Positions 25,401 through 33,196 of a stretch of 45,000 nucleotides of DNA are shown here, piece after piece; within the stretch, counting starts at the first letter, position 1, and the number at the start of each line of letters is the position of its first letter. The DNA is taken from assembly GCA_002356515.1 (NCBI GenBank), contig AP017605.1, positions 3,245,001 to 3,290,000 of the forward strand, in the 5' to 3' direction. The DNA comes from Mesorhizobium loti. GTDB lineage: Bacteria > Pseudomonadota > Alphaproteobacteria > Rhizobiales > Rhizobiaceae. A program made the position numbers and the translations under genes. Under the pieces are notes generated by a model. That model had not been told where the DNA came from, did no database searches, and saw nothing but the letters and a program-made list of their open reading frames with translations.

Positions 25401-28400
25401 ATTTGATGAGCTGGGCTCCGTTGTTGCCGGTCGACCAGTATGTTGTAGAAGCATTCAAATTACCGTTGCCCCCGCCGTCAATTCCCAGGCCGGAGGCTGT
25501 CACCGAGGAAATGCTCGGGGCTATAGTATCCGTGGTCGCCGTCACGGCGGCCGTAGTAGCGCTGTTGCCCGCGTTATCGGTAGACTTGGAAGTGAAGCTG
25601 TGGCTGCCATCGGCCAGCGCTGCGCTGGTGAAGCTCCAGTTGCCATTGCTCACCGTCGCAGCGCCCAGATCGGTCGCGCCATCGAAGATGTGAACTGACG
25701 CAATCCCATTGGCATCGCTCACCGTACCGGAAAGCGCCAGAGTGTTGTCCTTAGTCAGGCCGCCGCTGGTGATGGTCGAGCTCGATCCCGTGTCGGTCCC
25801 AATTGTCGAACTCATTGTCGCGGCCGGGTTAGTGTTGTCGACCTTGACCTCGATGGCGCTCGTGGTCGAGGCGTTGCCGGCGCTGTCCGTCACCACGGCG
25901 TGGAACAGATAGTCGCCATCCGCCAGGCCGCTCTGGTTCGCCGCGGTCGACGTCCAGGTCGAACCGCCATTGGTCGACTTCTCGTACACGACGCTGGCGA
26001 TGCCATTGGTGTCGCTCTGGCCCGACAGCGTCAGGTCAAAGGTGTTGTCGGTCGTCACCGGCGGGGTGTTGGCCGTGCCGCTATCCGTCAGGTTGCTGAA
26101 CGACAGCGTGCCCGCCGTCGGCGCGGTGTTGTCGACCTTGACCTCGATGGCGCTCGTGGTCGAGGCGTTGCCGGCGCTGTCCGTCACCACGGCGTGGAAC
26201 AGATAGTCGCCATCCGCCAGGCCGCTCTGGTTCGCCGCGGTCGACGTCCAGGTCGAACCGCCATTGGTCGACTTCTCGTACACGACGCTGGCGATGCCAT
26301 TGGTGTCGCTCTGGCCCGACAGCGTCAGGTCAAAGGTGTTGTCGGTCGTCACCGGCGGGGTGTTGGCCGTGCCGCTATCCGTCAGGTTGCTGAACGACAG
26401 AGTCCCGGCGACCGGCGCGGTGTTGTCGACGACGACCGAGATGGCAGCCGTGTTCGAGCTGTTGCCGGCATTGTCGGTGACGACGGCGCGGAACTGGTAG
26501 CTGCCGTCGGCGAGACCGCTCAGGCTGCTGCTCGGCAGATCGCTCCAGGTGCCGCCATTGAGGCTCTGCTGGTAGACGACGGTGTCGATGCCGTTGGCGT
26601 CGGTGTCGTTGGCCAGGCTGAGGTCGAAGGTGCCGTCCTGGGTGATCGGCGTCGCATCGGCGTGGCCGGTGTCGGTCAGGTTGTTGAAGGACAGAGTCCC
26701 GGCGACCGGCGCGGTGTTGTCGACGACGACCGAGATGGCAGCCGTGTTCGAGCTGTTGCCGGCATTGTCGGTGACGACGGCGCGGAACTGGTAGCTGCCG
26801 TCGGCGAGACCGCTCAGGCTGCTGCTCGGCAGATCGCTCCAGGTGCCGCCATTGAGGCTCTGCTGGTAGACGACGGTGTCGATGCCGTTGGCGTCGGTGT
26901 CGTTGGCCAGGCTGAGGTCGAAGGTGCCGTCCTGGGTGATCGGCGTCGCATCGGCGTGGCCGGTGTCGGTCAGGTTGTTGAAGGACAGAGTCCCGGCGAC
27001 CGGCGCGGTGTTGTCGACGACGACCGAGAGATGGCAGCCGTGTTCGCGCTGTTGCCGGTATTTTCGGTGACGACGGCGCGGAACTGGTAGCTGCCGTTGG
27101 CGAGACCGCTCAGGCTGCTGCTCGGCAGATCGCTCCAGGTGCCGCCATTGAGGCTCTGCTGGTAGACGACGGTGTCGATGCCGTTGGCGTCGGTGTCGTT
27201 GGCCAGGCTGAGGTCGAAGGTGCCGTCCTGGGTGATCGGCGTCGCATCGGCGTGGCCGGTGTCGGTCAGGTTGTTGAAGGACAGAGTCCCGGCGACCGGC
27301 GCGGTGTTGTCGACGACGACCGAGATGGCAGCCGTGTTCGAGCTGTTGCCGGCATTGTCGGTGACGACGGCGCGGAACTGGTAGCTGCCGTCGGCGAGAC
27401 CGCTCAGGCTGCTGCTCGGCAGATCGCTCCAGGTGCCGCCATTGAGGCTCTGCTGGTAGACGACGGTGTCGATGCCGTTGGCGTCGGTGTCGTTGGCCAG
27501 GCTGAGGTCGAAGGTGCCGTCCTGGGTGATCGGCGTCGCATCGGCGTGGCCGGTGTCGGTCAGGTTGTTGAAGGACAGAGTCCCGGCGACCGGCGCGGTG
27601 TTGTCGACGACGACCGAGATGGCAGCCGTGTTCGAGCTGTTGCCGGCATTGTCGGTGACGACGGCGCGGAACTGGTAGCTGCCGTCGGCGAGACCGCTCA
27701 GGCTGCTGCTCGGCAGATCGCTCCAGGTGCCGCCATTGAGGCTCTGCTGGTAGACGACGGTGTCGATGCCGTTGGCGTCGGTGTCGTTGGCCAGGCTGAG
27801 GTCGAAGGTGCCGTCCTGGGTGATCGGCGTCGCATCGGCGTGGCCGGTGTCGGTCAGGTTGTTGAAGGACAGAGTCCCGGCGACCGGCGCGGTGTTGTCG
27901 ACGACGACCGAGATGGCAGCCGTGTTCGAGCTGTTGCCGGCATTGTCGAACGCATTGGCCGTGAAGCCGTGCGCTCCGTCCGACAGCGCGGCGGTCGTGA
28001 ACGTCCAGGTATTGCTCCGTGATCGTGGCGCCACTAGGTGTCGTCCTGCGTGTCTTAGGGTAGACGACGGTGTCGATGCCGTTGGCGTCGGTGTCGTTGG
28101 CCAGGCTGAGGTCGAAGGTGCCGTCCTGGGTGATCGGCGTCGCATCGGCGTGGCCGGTGTCGGTCAGGTTGTTGAAGGACAGAGTCCCGGCGACCGGCGC
28201 GGTGTTGTCGACGACGACCGAGATGGCAGCCGTGTTCGAGCTGTTGCCGGCATTGTCGAACGCATTGGCCGTGAAGCCGTGCGCTCCGTCCGACAGCGCG
28301 GCGGTCGTGAACGTCCAGGTATTGCCCGTGATCGTGGCGGCACCCAGGTCCGTGCTGCCGTCAAACACGTGCACCGAGGCCACGCCATTGCTGTCGCTCA

Positions 28401-29985
28401 CCGTACCGGAAAGCGCCAGCGTGTTGTCCTTGGTCAGGCCGCCGCTGCTGATCGTCGTGGTCAGCCCGGTATTGGTGCCGATCGTCGAACTGATCGTCTC
28501 GATCGGCGCCGTGGTGTCGACCGTCGCGCTGATTGCCGCCGTCGTCGTGCTGTTGCCGGCGTTGTCCACCGCCTTGGCCGTGAAGCTGTGCGCTCCGTCC
28601 GACAGCGCGGCGGTCGTGAGCGTCCAGGTGTTGCCCGTGATCGTGGCCGCACCCAGGTCCGTGCTGCCGTCAAACACGTGCACCGAGGCCACGCCATTGG
28701 CATCGCTCACCGTGCCCGACAGCGCCAGCGTGTTGTCCTTGGTCAGGCCGCCGCTGCTGATCGTCGTGGTCAGCCCGGTATTGGTCCCAATCGTCGAGCC
28801 GATCGTCTCGATCGGCGCCGTCTCATCGACGGTTACCGAATGGGAATCTGAAGCCGCTGTTGAGCTGCCAACCTTTATTGTGGCGGCAAGAGTATACGTG
28901 CCGTCCTGCAGTGAGGCGTGCACCAGATCGCCTGCCGGAATGACGGCGGACCATGTACCATTCGCGGCAACCGTGGCCGTATAGTTATGGCCATTTAGAT
29001 TGACGATGAGCTGTGCGCTCGGCGTAAAGTGCGTGACCGTGCCGGTTACGGTCACCCCGGCAGCCGCATCGGCGGAGTTGAGCAGCCAGGGGTTTGACTG
29101 GCTCGGCTCGATCGGGTTGATTTTGACCGTGAATGCCGATGGGGGATCGACGCCGAGAAAATCGCTTGGTGTGAGCGTTGGAACCCCAGTGACGTTTACT
29201 TTCAGATCGGCGATGCCATCACCGTTGGTATCGGCATAGACGAATGCTCCGCCGCTACCGTCTGTGGTATACCAGACGGCAAAGGCACCAGTGGCCCCTA
29301 GGTTGGTCGTATTGGCCGACTGCTGGCCTTTCCAGAAGAACTCCCCCAGACCGGCACTGGAGGCGGTCTGTCCGCCCTGCGAGCCGACGATCGTATTGTC
29401 GTTGAGAAGCTTCCTGAAATCGAGCTTGTCGACGCCTTCATTGAAACTGTTGATCACATCCCACTGCGACCCGGTACCATTATAGGAATCCGTTGCACTG
29501 GCGTAACTGAAGACGTTGGCGATCTGACCGTTAAGTGTCGCTTGAAAGACGTTCTTGCCAATACTGCTGTTGATGTCGAGAGCGGCGAGCAGAGAAGTGC
29601 TCGACAGGCCCGAACTAGCTAGCATTGGGTTGCTGGAAAAGGCGCTCAGAAAAGTGGATGCGCTGTTTGCGCTGAAAGTGACGGCAGAAGCGCTAGCAAG
29701 CGGATTTCCATAGTGGTCGCTCTGCACGAACGAAAAATTGTCGAGTGATGTCGCCCACAGGGTGTAGTATTGGCCGGTGCCAGCAGCTTGAAACGTAAGC
29801 GTTAGATTGTCTGTCCAGAACGCATTGTCGATCGTCTGAAGCTGCGTCGCATTTGTGGTAGCGAACAGGGCGTTTGCGATATCTTGCAGTTCGATAATCT
29901 GGGTTCCACCGGTATTATCACTTGCGAGAGTGTCGAGTACATTAAGGTTGTCGACCGTCGTGCCATTGCTTGTTGTCGAGGCCAT
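22471..29985 (-). CDS. Giant secreted Ig-like-repeat adhesin (RTX/Bap type), interrupted by an out-of-frame segment
   Basis: About 2504 aa from ATG 29985 (MASTTSNGTTVDNL, preceded by GGAAG); an in-frame start at 30036 lacks support. Order: N-terminal domain with a metalloprotease-C-like part (DTNGDGIADLKVNVTG); two Ig-like B repeats; an array of 98-aa A repeats; two C repeats; a third B repeat; a beta-propeller-like segment (about 24800-25500); two 'NAANLAGVV/TDAAGNAATL' Ig-like domains; one RTX-like GSQGNDLFVF; and a C-terminal region of autotransporter-like repeats ending EYGLTASVS, where the type I signal should lie. Between about 27027 and 28050 the overall frame is Arg/Gln/His-rich nonsense, while the true repeats lie in another frame. 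Two indel sites compensate, so the ends stay in frame. Probably surface or biofilm attachment. Confidence 0.88.
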   Translation of the reverse strand: MASTTSNGTTVDNLNVLDTLASDNTGGTQIIELQDIANALFATTNATQLQTIDNAFWTDNLTLTFQAAGTGQYYTLWATSLDNFSFVQSDHYGNPLASASAVTFSANSASTFLSAFSSNPMLASSGLSSTSLLAALDINSSIGKNVFQATLNGQIANVFSYASATDSYNGTGSQWDVINSFNEGVDKLDFRKLLNDNTIVGSQGGQTASSAGLGEFFWKGQQSANTTNLGATGAFAVWYTTDGSGGAFVYADTNGDGIADLKVNVTGVPTLTPSDFLGVDPPSAFTVKINPIEPSQSNPWLLNSADAAAGVTVTGTVTHFTPSAQLIVNLNGHNYTATVAANGTWSAVIPAGDLVHASLQDGTYTLAATIKVGSSTAASDSHSVTVDETAPIETIGSTIGTNTGLTTTISSGGLTKDNTLALSGTVSDANGVASVHVFDGSTDLGAATITGNTWTLTTAALSDGAHSFTAKAVDNAGNSTTTAAISATVDTTAPIETISSTIGTNTGLTTTISSGGLTKDNTLALSGTVSDSNGVASVHVFDGSTDLGAATITGNTWTFTTAALSDGAHGFTANAFDNAGNSSNTAAISVVVDNTAPVAGTLSFNNLTDTGHADATPITQDGTFDLSLANDTDANGIDTVVYPKTRRTTPSGATITEQYLDVHDRRAVGRSARLHGQCVRQCRQQLEHGCHLGRRRQHRAGRRDSVLQQPDRHRPRRCDADHPGRHLRPQPGQRHRRQRHRHRRLPAEPQWRHLERSAEQQPERSRRRQLPVPRRRHRQCRQQLEHGCHLGRRRQHRAGRRDSVLQQPDRHRPRRCDADHPGRHLRPQPGQRHRRQRHRHRRLPAEPQWRHLERSAEQQPERSRRRQLPVPRRRHRQCRQQLEHGCHLGRRRQHRAGRRDSVLQQPDRHRPRRCDADHPGRHLRPQPGQRHRRQRHRHRRLPAEPQWRHLERSAEQQPERSRQRQLPVPRRRHRKYRQQREHGCHLSVVVDNTAPVAGTLSFNNLTDTGHADATPITQDGTFDLSLANDTDANGIDTVVYQQSLNGGTWSDLPSSSLSGLADGSYQFRAVVTDNAGNSSNTAAISVVVDNTAPVAGTLSFNNLTDTGHADATPITQDGTFDLSLANDTDANGIDTVVYQQSLNGGTWSDLPSSSLSGLADGSYQFRAVVTDNAGNSSNTAAISVVVDNTAPVAGTLSFSNLTDSGTANTPPVTTDNTFDLTLSGQSDTNGIASVVYEKSTNGGSTWTSTAANQSGLADGDYLFHAVVTDSAGNASTTSAIEVKVDNTAPTAGTLSFSNLTDSGTANTPPVTTDNTFDLTLSGQSDTNGIASVVYEKSTNGGSTWTSTAANQSGLADGDYLFHAVVTDSAGNASTTSAIEVKVDNTNPAATMSSTIGTDTGSSSTITSGGLTKDNTLALSGTVSDANGIASVHIFDGATDLGAATVSNGNWSFTSAALADGSHSFTSKSTDNAGNSATTAAVTATTDTIAPSISSVTASGLGIDGGGNGNLNASTTYWSTGNNGAQLIKFDINSGATTVVGSFSTSGTFGLAFAPDGSVYTLLGSNATLAKVNLANGSLTAIGGPGGSFGYALDFAKDGTLYAVNVGTNAIYTVNTTTGAFTFVSTITGPANSVMDITFDQSGHLYAVGPSDNKVYSIDLSTGISTLAFTTALSNLMGIAADNAGNLIATSYTNPSSYEKINLTTATSSVVGNIGAGTSLDHGGDIQFTVVTLNLNMSEAVTVSGGTPVLTLNDGGTATYASGSGTNTLTFKYTVATGQNTSDLSITGINLNGASINDTAGNAANLAGVVTNPAGVLQVDTLAPTVSSEAITSATGIQNSYLNAGDVVSVTVAVSESVTVTGTPQLALNVGGTIVQANYSSGSGSSSLVFTYTIQSAQTDTNGISINANALSLNGGTITDAAGNAATLTAAAVTDNANFKVDTTAPTVAKTGYNNGQSKLTGTYSDSDSGVVTVNVSDTTSGHLNSGNATLSAGTWTYINANLHTNDALTIVATDAAGNQTTLNTTAPAGVAGESINLGLVDLSIDHVGATSLVVGGIPSNWNLNEGTNNGDGSWTVVTNDVASLSITSPANYVGAMVLNVTETWTNAGGTTGAAIVADTVEAYAPGMPIFAWSGDDVLTGSQGNDLFVFSQPIGNDTVHSFDTAADKIDLIGYSGFQSFADVQAHMADDGSGNAVITLADGQSITLDGVHSSALTDGNFVFDQTPMVNNPVTMTIGDGAMLPLSGTINNSGIISLDSSGSDTLLQLIQHGITLQGGGQVVLSDSDWNVISGTGADVILTNVDNTISGAGQLGGGLLSLNNQGTIIATGTHALVIDTGSNTTVNSGTLEATGSGGLMITGTLANSGLLWANGGNITIDGQVTGTGEATIGNLSKLEFGAASSTDVVFAQNAAGTLQLDDSFDFSGRIGGMTNDDKIDLGDILFGAGTSAAYQADTNGSGGTLTVTDGAHNATLHLLGIFDAHNFTLVDDGAGRTVVEYGLTASVS
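25823..26410 (-). repeat. Two tandem 294-bp C-type Ig-like repeats
   Basis: The two 98-aa units (TAPTAGTLSFSNLTDSGTAN to AIEVKVDN) look identical in DNA over their whole length, so they are recent duplicates or homogenised by gene conversion. Conserved DxxGN near the end suggests Ca-binding or domain-boundary turns as in BapA-type repeats. Confidence 0.88.
26411..28190 (-). repeat. Array of near-identical 294-bp A-type Ig-like repeats with indels and a chimeric unit
   Basis: The unit is 98 aa (TAPVAGTLSFNNLTDTGHAD to AAISVVVDN). The same unit position recurs at 26582, 26876, 27172, 27466, 27760 and 28070, so the spacings are 294, 296, 294, 294 and 310. The 296 comes from two extra bases (GAGAG for GAG) near 27027, beside several substitutions. 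The 310 marks a chimera near 28012-28060, where an A unit jumps into the tail of a B unit through a corrupted junction. About six copies are present; the true number may differ. Confidence 0.85.
28190..28800 (-). repeat. Two tandem B-type Ig-like repeats (about 102 aa each)
   Basis: Both units carry SGGLTKDNTLALSGTVSD, then GVASVHVFDGSTDLGAATIT and DNAGNS. A more diverged third copy lies at about 25520-25820. The end of the second unit differs (FTANAFDNAGNSSN) and is shared with the chimeric unit in the A array, a sign of exchange between repeat types. Confidence 0.8.
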
Positions 29986-30036
29986 GACTTGCTTCCTTTT
30001 CAGCGGCGGCAGAACTCTGATGCCTGTCGACCGCAA

Positions 30037-30640
30037 ATAGACTTCACACGATCGCCGACGACCGGCCGGATTGCCGTAGGGATCTGAGGCGCGGCCGGCC
30101 GCTTCAAGCCGAGCTCGATCGCGCCTACCTCGGGCCTCGATCTTTTCAACAGCGTCAGAGGATCAAAGACGACGGGTTCGATGAACAGCAGTTCAGCCAG
30201 GTGGCGCATGCCTTGCGAAGTCACATGCGCGGACGTGCGACCAGTCAAACGGACAAAGCCTGCGGCATTCCTGCTCTGGCCTGGCGGTGGCGACTCTATC
30301 CGACCTACGCGCACTTACCCCTGCCTATTCACCGATGACTCGGCGACGACTCAGCAAGAAAGTTCGGAAAGCGGAAGACAAATGCAAGCGCCTGAAACTA
30401 TAAGACAAGTAGTTTCTGCGGCACACCAATCCGGTCGCGCCGTCGCCACATCCCGACAATTCGTCTTACGAACCCCAAACTCCCAGTTACTCGAACGACC
30501 GCCCCATCCGGTCGCGCGACCCTTTATATGCGCTATTACTAAAGTGCAAAATTAGGGATTTGTAAACTATCCGAATCGTAGCAATACATTTTTGGTTAAG
30601 GCCGTTGGCCGGAGGAGCCGTATTTTGTGACGAATCAATA
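30037..30640. other. Upstream region of the adhesin gene
   Basis: No convincing gene. AT-rich stretches at about 30395-30420 and 30530-30600 are likely places for the adhesin promoter on the minus strand, but no box pair is clear enough to name. Open frames at 30000-30314 (minus) and 30181-30555 (plus) lack start signals and family resemblance. Confidence 0.35.
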
Positions 30641-30689
30641 CTTTGCCCTACGCGCCTCAAGTGCATCGGCGATCGGGGCGAGTTGCATC

Positions 30690-31010
30690 CCTCGTTTGGT
30701 CTAGACCAAGGGACCCGCGAGTGTCTCAGCCCAATGGCGCAGAGCAGAGCGAGGAAATGCAGCGACGCCACCGAAACGGCCGGCACCAGGATGGAGGCAG
30801 GCGAGCAGCGGCATCGCCGAGGCCACGCTGAAGGTCGCCGTCGAAGTCAGCGCCGACTGGACGTGGTCATCTTGGAAATGCCGAGTTATTCATCGGCGTG
30901 CGCGGCCATCGCATTCCTGGCCATTAATTGGTCGCAAGCTGACGCCCCAAGCCCGCCTCGAGCCCGCGCTTGACGTAGATCTGCGCCAGCTCCGTGCGCT
31001 CACGGTCAAG
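30690..31010 (-). pseudogene. Relic of a VIT1/CCC1-family (nodulin-21-like) metal transporter
   Basis: Three successive minus-strand frames carry family pieces in the correct order. First is RTELAQIYVKRGLEAGLGRQ (30961-31007 region), then LMARNAMAAHADE-stop-LGISK, then HVQSALTSTATFSVASAMPLLACL. VIT1/CCC1 proteins move iron or manganese, and this cytosolic segment with 'ELAxIYVxRGL', 'QLM...DALxAHxxDELGI' and 'PxQAALxSAxxFSxGAxxPLL' is typical. Two frameshifts and a stop inactivate it; the N-terminal membrane helices are not found. The flanks show no IS element. Confidence 0.75.
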
Positions 31011-31524
31011 TCGGGCCCCTCTCCAATATCAAAGATCATAATTGAGCGGAGTGTCGCCGATAACAAAAACACGCATCTTCGATAGTGGGTCTTGCGGTGT
31101 AGCGTCTTTCGACTCAACCCCCCGGTAGCGAGCGAACGCGACGCCGAAACTGCCGAAGGGCATTCAGGTCCAGAGCGAGTGCGATGATCAACCTTGCTCA
31201 ATAGCTGTTCTGATGCCCCACCCCAGCCCAACCGGATGCCCCGGCCCAACCGCATGCCCCGCGGATCGCTTGGTTCCCCGAACTTCTTCCATCACGGCAG
31301 CGGTCGTCGTTTCTGCAAGTAAATCAAATGGTTGCTGGAGATCCAGCAGTCTTCGCCTCGGTTCCAATCGCAGTTCGGCAGGACCAGGTCGCGTGCCCTA
31401 AGTGTCGATTCAGCCTAACGCCCGCCCCCGCAAGCGTCCCGACCCTGGTCAATATTATAGTATCAGTATCCAAATTTGGCCGTCCCCTTTTTGCTGGATA
31501 GAGGCCGCACATCAACGCGCCGCC
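31011..31524. other. Intergenic stretch without a recognised gene
   Basis: This may include the missing 5' part of the VIT relic in unrecognisable form. No start signals, RNA genes or terminators could be supported. Confidence 0.3.
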
Positions 31525-31692
31525 CTAACTCTCGACCTCTTCGTCGATCTCGCCGCGCTTGATCCCAATCGCCTTCGCATCTGCGATCAGCTTGTGCGTG
31601 AGTTCGTCGACCAAGATGACGTCTGCCTTCATCGTCTCAGGGACGTTGTTGGCCAGCCATCGGTCCAGGAAGTTGATTCCGCACGTGCTCAT
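31525..31692 (-). CDS. DUF768-family small protein
   Basis: The 55-aa protein opens MSTCGINFLDRWLANNVPET and continues MKADVILVDELTHKLIADAK, then AIGIKRGEIDEEVES. The 'MSTxGxNFLxxWLxNNVPET...ADVIxVxELTHKLxADAKAIGI' pattern is the DUF768 signature I associate with Mesorhizobium, where many paralogues exist. Function unknown. Members can be slightly longer; this one ends early at TAG, so a few C-terminal residues may have been lost. It supports the genus assignment. Confidence 0.75.
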   Translation of the reverse strand: MSTCGINFLDRWLANNVPETMKADVILVDELTHKLIADAKAIGIKRGEIDEEVES

Positions 31693-31835
31693 GCCGCGAT
31701 CATCTCAGCCGGCTGCTTAGGTTCCGGATCACGCACGGGCGTCTCAGTTGGCGCCAGCTACCCGTCATAGGAGCTATTACTTGCATTTTAGCTAAATTAG
31801 TTGTGGTAGTGGTCGTGAAATTCCGAGCGGGGCGC

Positions 31836-31910
31836 ATGATCACGGACCTATTTCTGACCGCTGTCGCGGCACTCTCGATACTCGTCCCGGTGTACTTCAT
31901 TCTGAAGTGA
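31836..31910 (+). CDS. Possible 24-aa single-helix membrane peptide
   Basis: ATG 31836 opens MITDLFLTAVAALSILVPVY followed by FILK and TGA. It is almost entirely a membrane helix with a charged end, and a GAGCGGGG stretch just upstream could act as ribosome-binding site. Small membrane peptides of this kind exist, but at this length chance is a real alternative. Confidence 0.35.
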   Translation: MITDLFLTAVAALSILVPVYFILK

Positions 31911-32127
31911 GGCTTTAGGCCGACTGCAGCCGTCACTAGCTCGCGTTTCCCCTGCCCGCTGTCTACGCCGCCAACTCTTTCCGCGCGTCCTGGCGCCTGC
32001 GGCCAGGGGCCATGCCCGCTTGGCTTTTCACTGAAATCGTCAAGCGCGCCATTTCGGGGAGCCCGCTTGCGTGCGCGCCTCGTTTGCGCAATTGTTGCCC
32101 CGGGGAAATAAACAAGGGGGTACTACT

Positions 32128-32424
32128 ATGCCGCATATAGAGCGCATCGAGAAACGCAAGCGCGGTTTCTTTGGTATGATCTTCTGGTGGATGTTCCTGG
32201 CCTTCAATGCGCTGATGGGGCTGTGGATATTCTACGCGATCAAGATTTCGAGCGAGCACTACCAATCGACGTCCGACGCTGCGGCACAGGCCGGCACGGC
32301 CATTGGAGGAACTCTCGCGGTTGGCATGCTGCTCTGGCTTTGGCTATTCGGCGATATCATTTTGGGCTTGCTGGTCGCCCTCTCACGCGGGAAGAAAGTC
32401 ACGATCGAGCGGACGGTCGCGTGA
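32128..32424 (+). CDS. Hypothetical two-TM membrane protein
   Basis: The 98-aa protein starts at ATG 32128 with AAGGGGG about 8 nt upstream; an in-frame start at 32071 is less likely. It begins MPHIERIEKRKRGFFGMIFW, a basic cytosolic stub. Two membrane helices follow (about 13-37 and 59-83), separated by SSEHYQSTSDAAAQAG, and a basic tail LSRGKKVTIERTVA. The stop overlaps the next start (ATGA), so it is coupled to it. Function unknown. Confidence 0.78.
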   Translation: MPHIERIEKRKRGFFGMIFWWMFLAFNALMGLWIFYAIKISSEHYQSTSDAAAQAGTAIGGTLAVGMLLWLWLFGDIILGLLVALSRGKKVTIERTVA

Positions 32425-32714
32425 TGAACACGAAGATCGAAATACAGAGCCAGCAGAATTTCACTGGTGCCGGCAGCGCCGGCGTCCTCATGTTCCTGGG
32501 CGGGCCAATCCTCAGCGGCATTGCATATAGCGAGATGTTGGGAGCTACCTACGGTTCGATGACGGGGTACTGGATCACTATTTGGCTCGGGGCAATCGCC
32601 TTTCAGGTCGGCTGCGTCTTCATGCTGGTCGGGAGAAAGTATGATCATGAAGTGGTCGTGCACCCGACACAGGTAGCGGCAACAAAGAAGGGCGAGCCTG
32701 CCGAGTGGAATTGA
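32424..32714 (+). CDS. Hypothetical membrane protein, coupled to the preceding gene
   Basis: The 96-aa protein starts at ATG 32424, overlapping the upstream TGA, and begins MNTKIEIQSQQNFTGAGSAG. Two hydrophobic stretches follow (about 19-36 and 48-70), with a polar tail ending EPAEWN. It forms a small operon with the gene before it and probably with the DUF4236 gene after it. Membrane localisation is likely. I do not recognise a family. Confidence 0.7.
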   Translation: MNTKIEIQSQQNFTGAGSAGVLMFLGGPILSGIAYSEMLGATYGSMTGYWITIWLGAIAFQVGCVFMLVGRKYDHEVVVHPTQVAATKKGEPAEWN

Positions 32715-32735
32715 CGGAGAGGGGGACGTTATGGG

Positions 32736-33068
32736 GTGGCGTTTCGTAAATCGATTCGGCTCGCGCCGGGCGTGCGGCTCAACGTCGGTAAGAAGGGTGT
32801 AAGCGTTTCCGCCGGGCCGCGCGGCTTCAAAACAACGGTCGGGATGTCGGGGCGGACGACAACGGTCGGTATCCCCGGTACCGGGTTTTCTCACACGTCG
32901 CGCAAGGGCAGGAGCCGCAACGGCGAAGCGTCGCTGCCCCAGATCGCCGCGCTCGCCAGCGTCGACACAGTGTCTGAACCGGTTCAGACGTCGCCGGGGC
33001 GACGCTGGGTAGGATGGGCTATCGTGCTTTTCATAGCCGTTTGCTTGTTGGCGCAGTATTCGGGCTAA
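32736..33068 (+). CDS. DUF4236-family protein, with uncertain N-terminus
   Basis: The 110-aa protein carries FRKSIRLAPGVRLNVGKKGV followed by SVSAGPRGFKTTVGMSGRTT, the repeated 'S..LGP+G.+.T.G' pattern of DUF4236, and it ends with a membrane helix (about 90-107). The frame opens with GTG at 32736. However, family members normally begin MGxRFRKS, and ATG 32731 gives MGWRF in the neighbouring frame. One missing base around 32743-32747 would join the two. It is therefore either a GTG start or a one-base deletion. Function unknown. Confidence 0.75.
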   Translation: MAFRKSIRLAPGVRLNVGKKGVSVSAGPRGFKTTVGMSGRTTTVGIPGTGFSHTSRKGRSRNGEASLPQIAALASVDTVSEPVQTSPGRRWVGWAIVLFIAVCLLAQYSG

Positions 33069-33088
33069 ACGGCGCGAGACAACAAATC

Positions 33089-33196
33089 ATGTCATCCCAG
33101 AAGGCGCTCGCAGTCCTGCTCTGGCGCTTCTGGCAGCACGACATGATCGGATCGCTCCTGATGGCCGTGCTAGGTGCGTTCCTGCTGCTGCGCTAG
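33089..33196 (+). CDS. Possible 35-aa membrane peptide
   Basis: ATG 33089 opens MSSQKALAVLLWRFWQHDMI and continues GSLLMAVLGAFLLLR. One C-terminal membrane helix (about 20-34) follows an amphipathic segment. It is 20 bases downstream of the DUF4236 gene in the same direction. No clear ribosome-binding site is seen, so confidence is limited. Confidence 0.4.
   Translation: MSSQKALAVLLWRFWQHDMIGSLLMAVLGAFLLLR

Noticed and set aside
26411..28190. Regular 294-bp repeats as a possible CRISPR or satellite array
   Set aside because: The period and identity encode a 98-aa Ig-like protein repeat; there are no short repeats with unique spacers.
25900..28851. Long plus-strand reading frames of 256-396 codons opposite the adhesin gene
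   Set aside because: They are antisense shadows of the GC-rich 294-bp repeats; stops are absent because the repeat unit is nearly identical and in phase. The products are low-complexity Val/Gly/Arg/Asp strings without starts.
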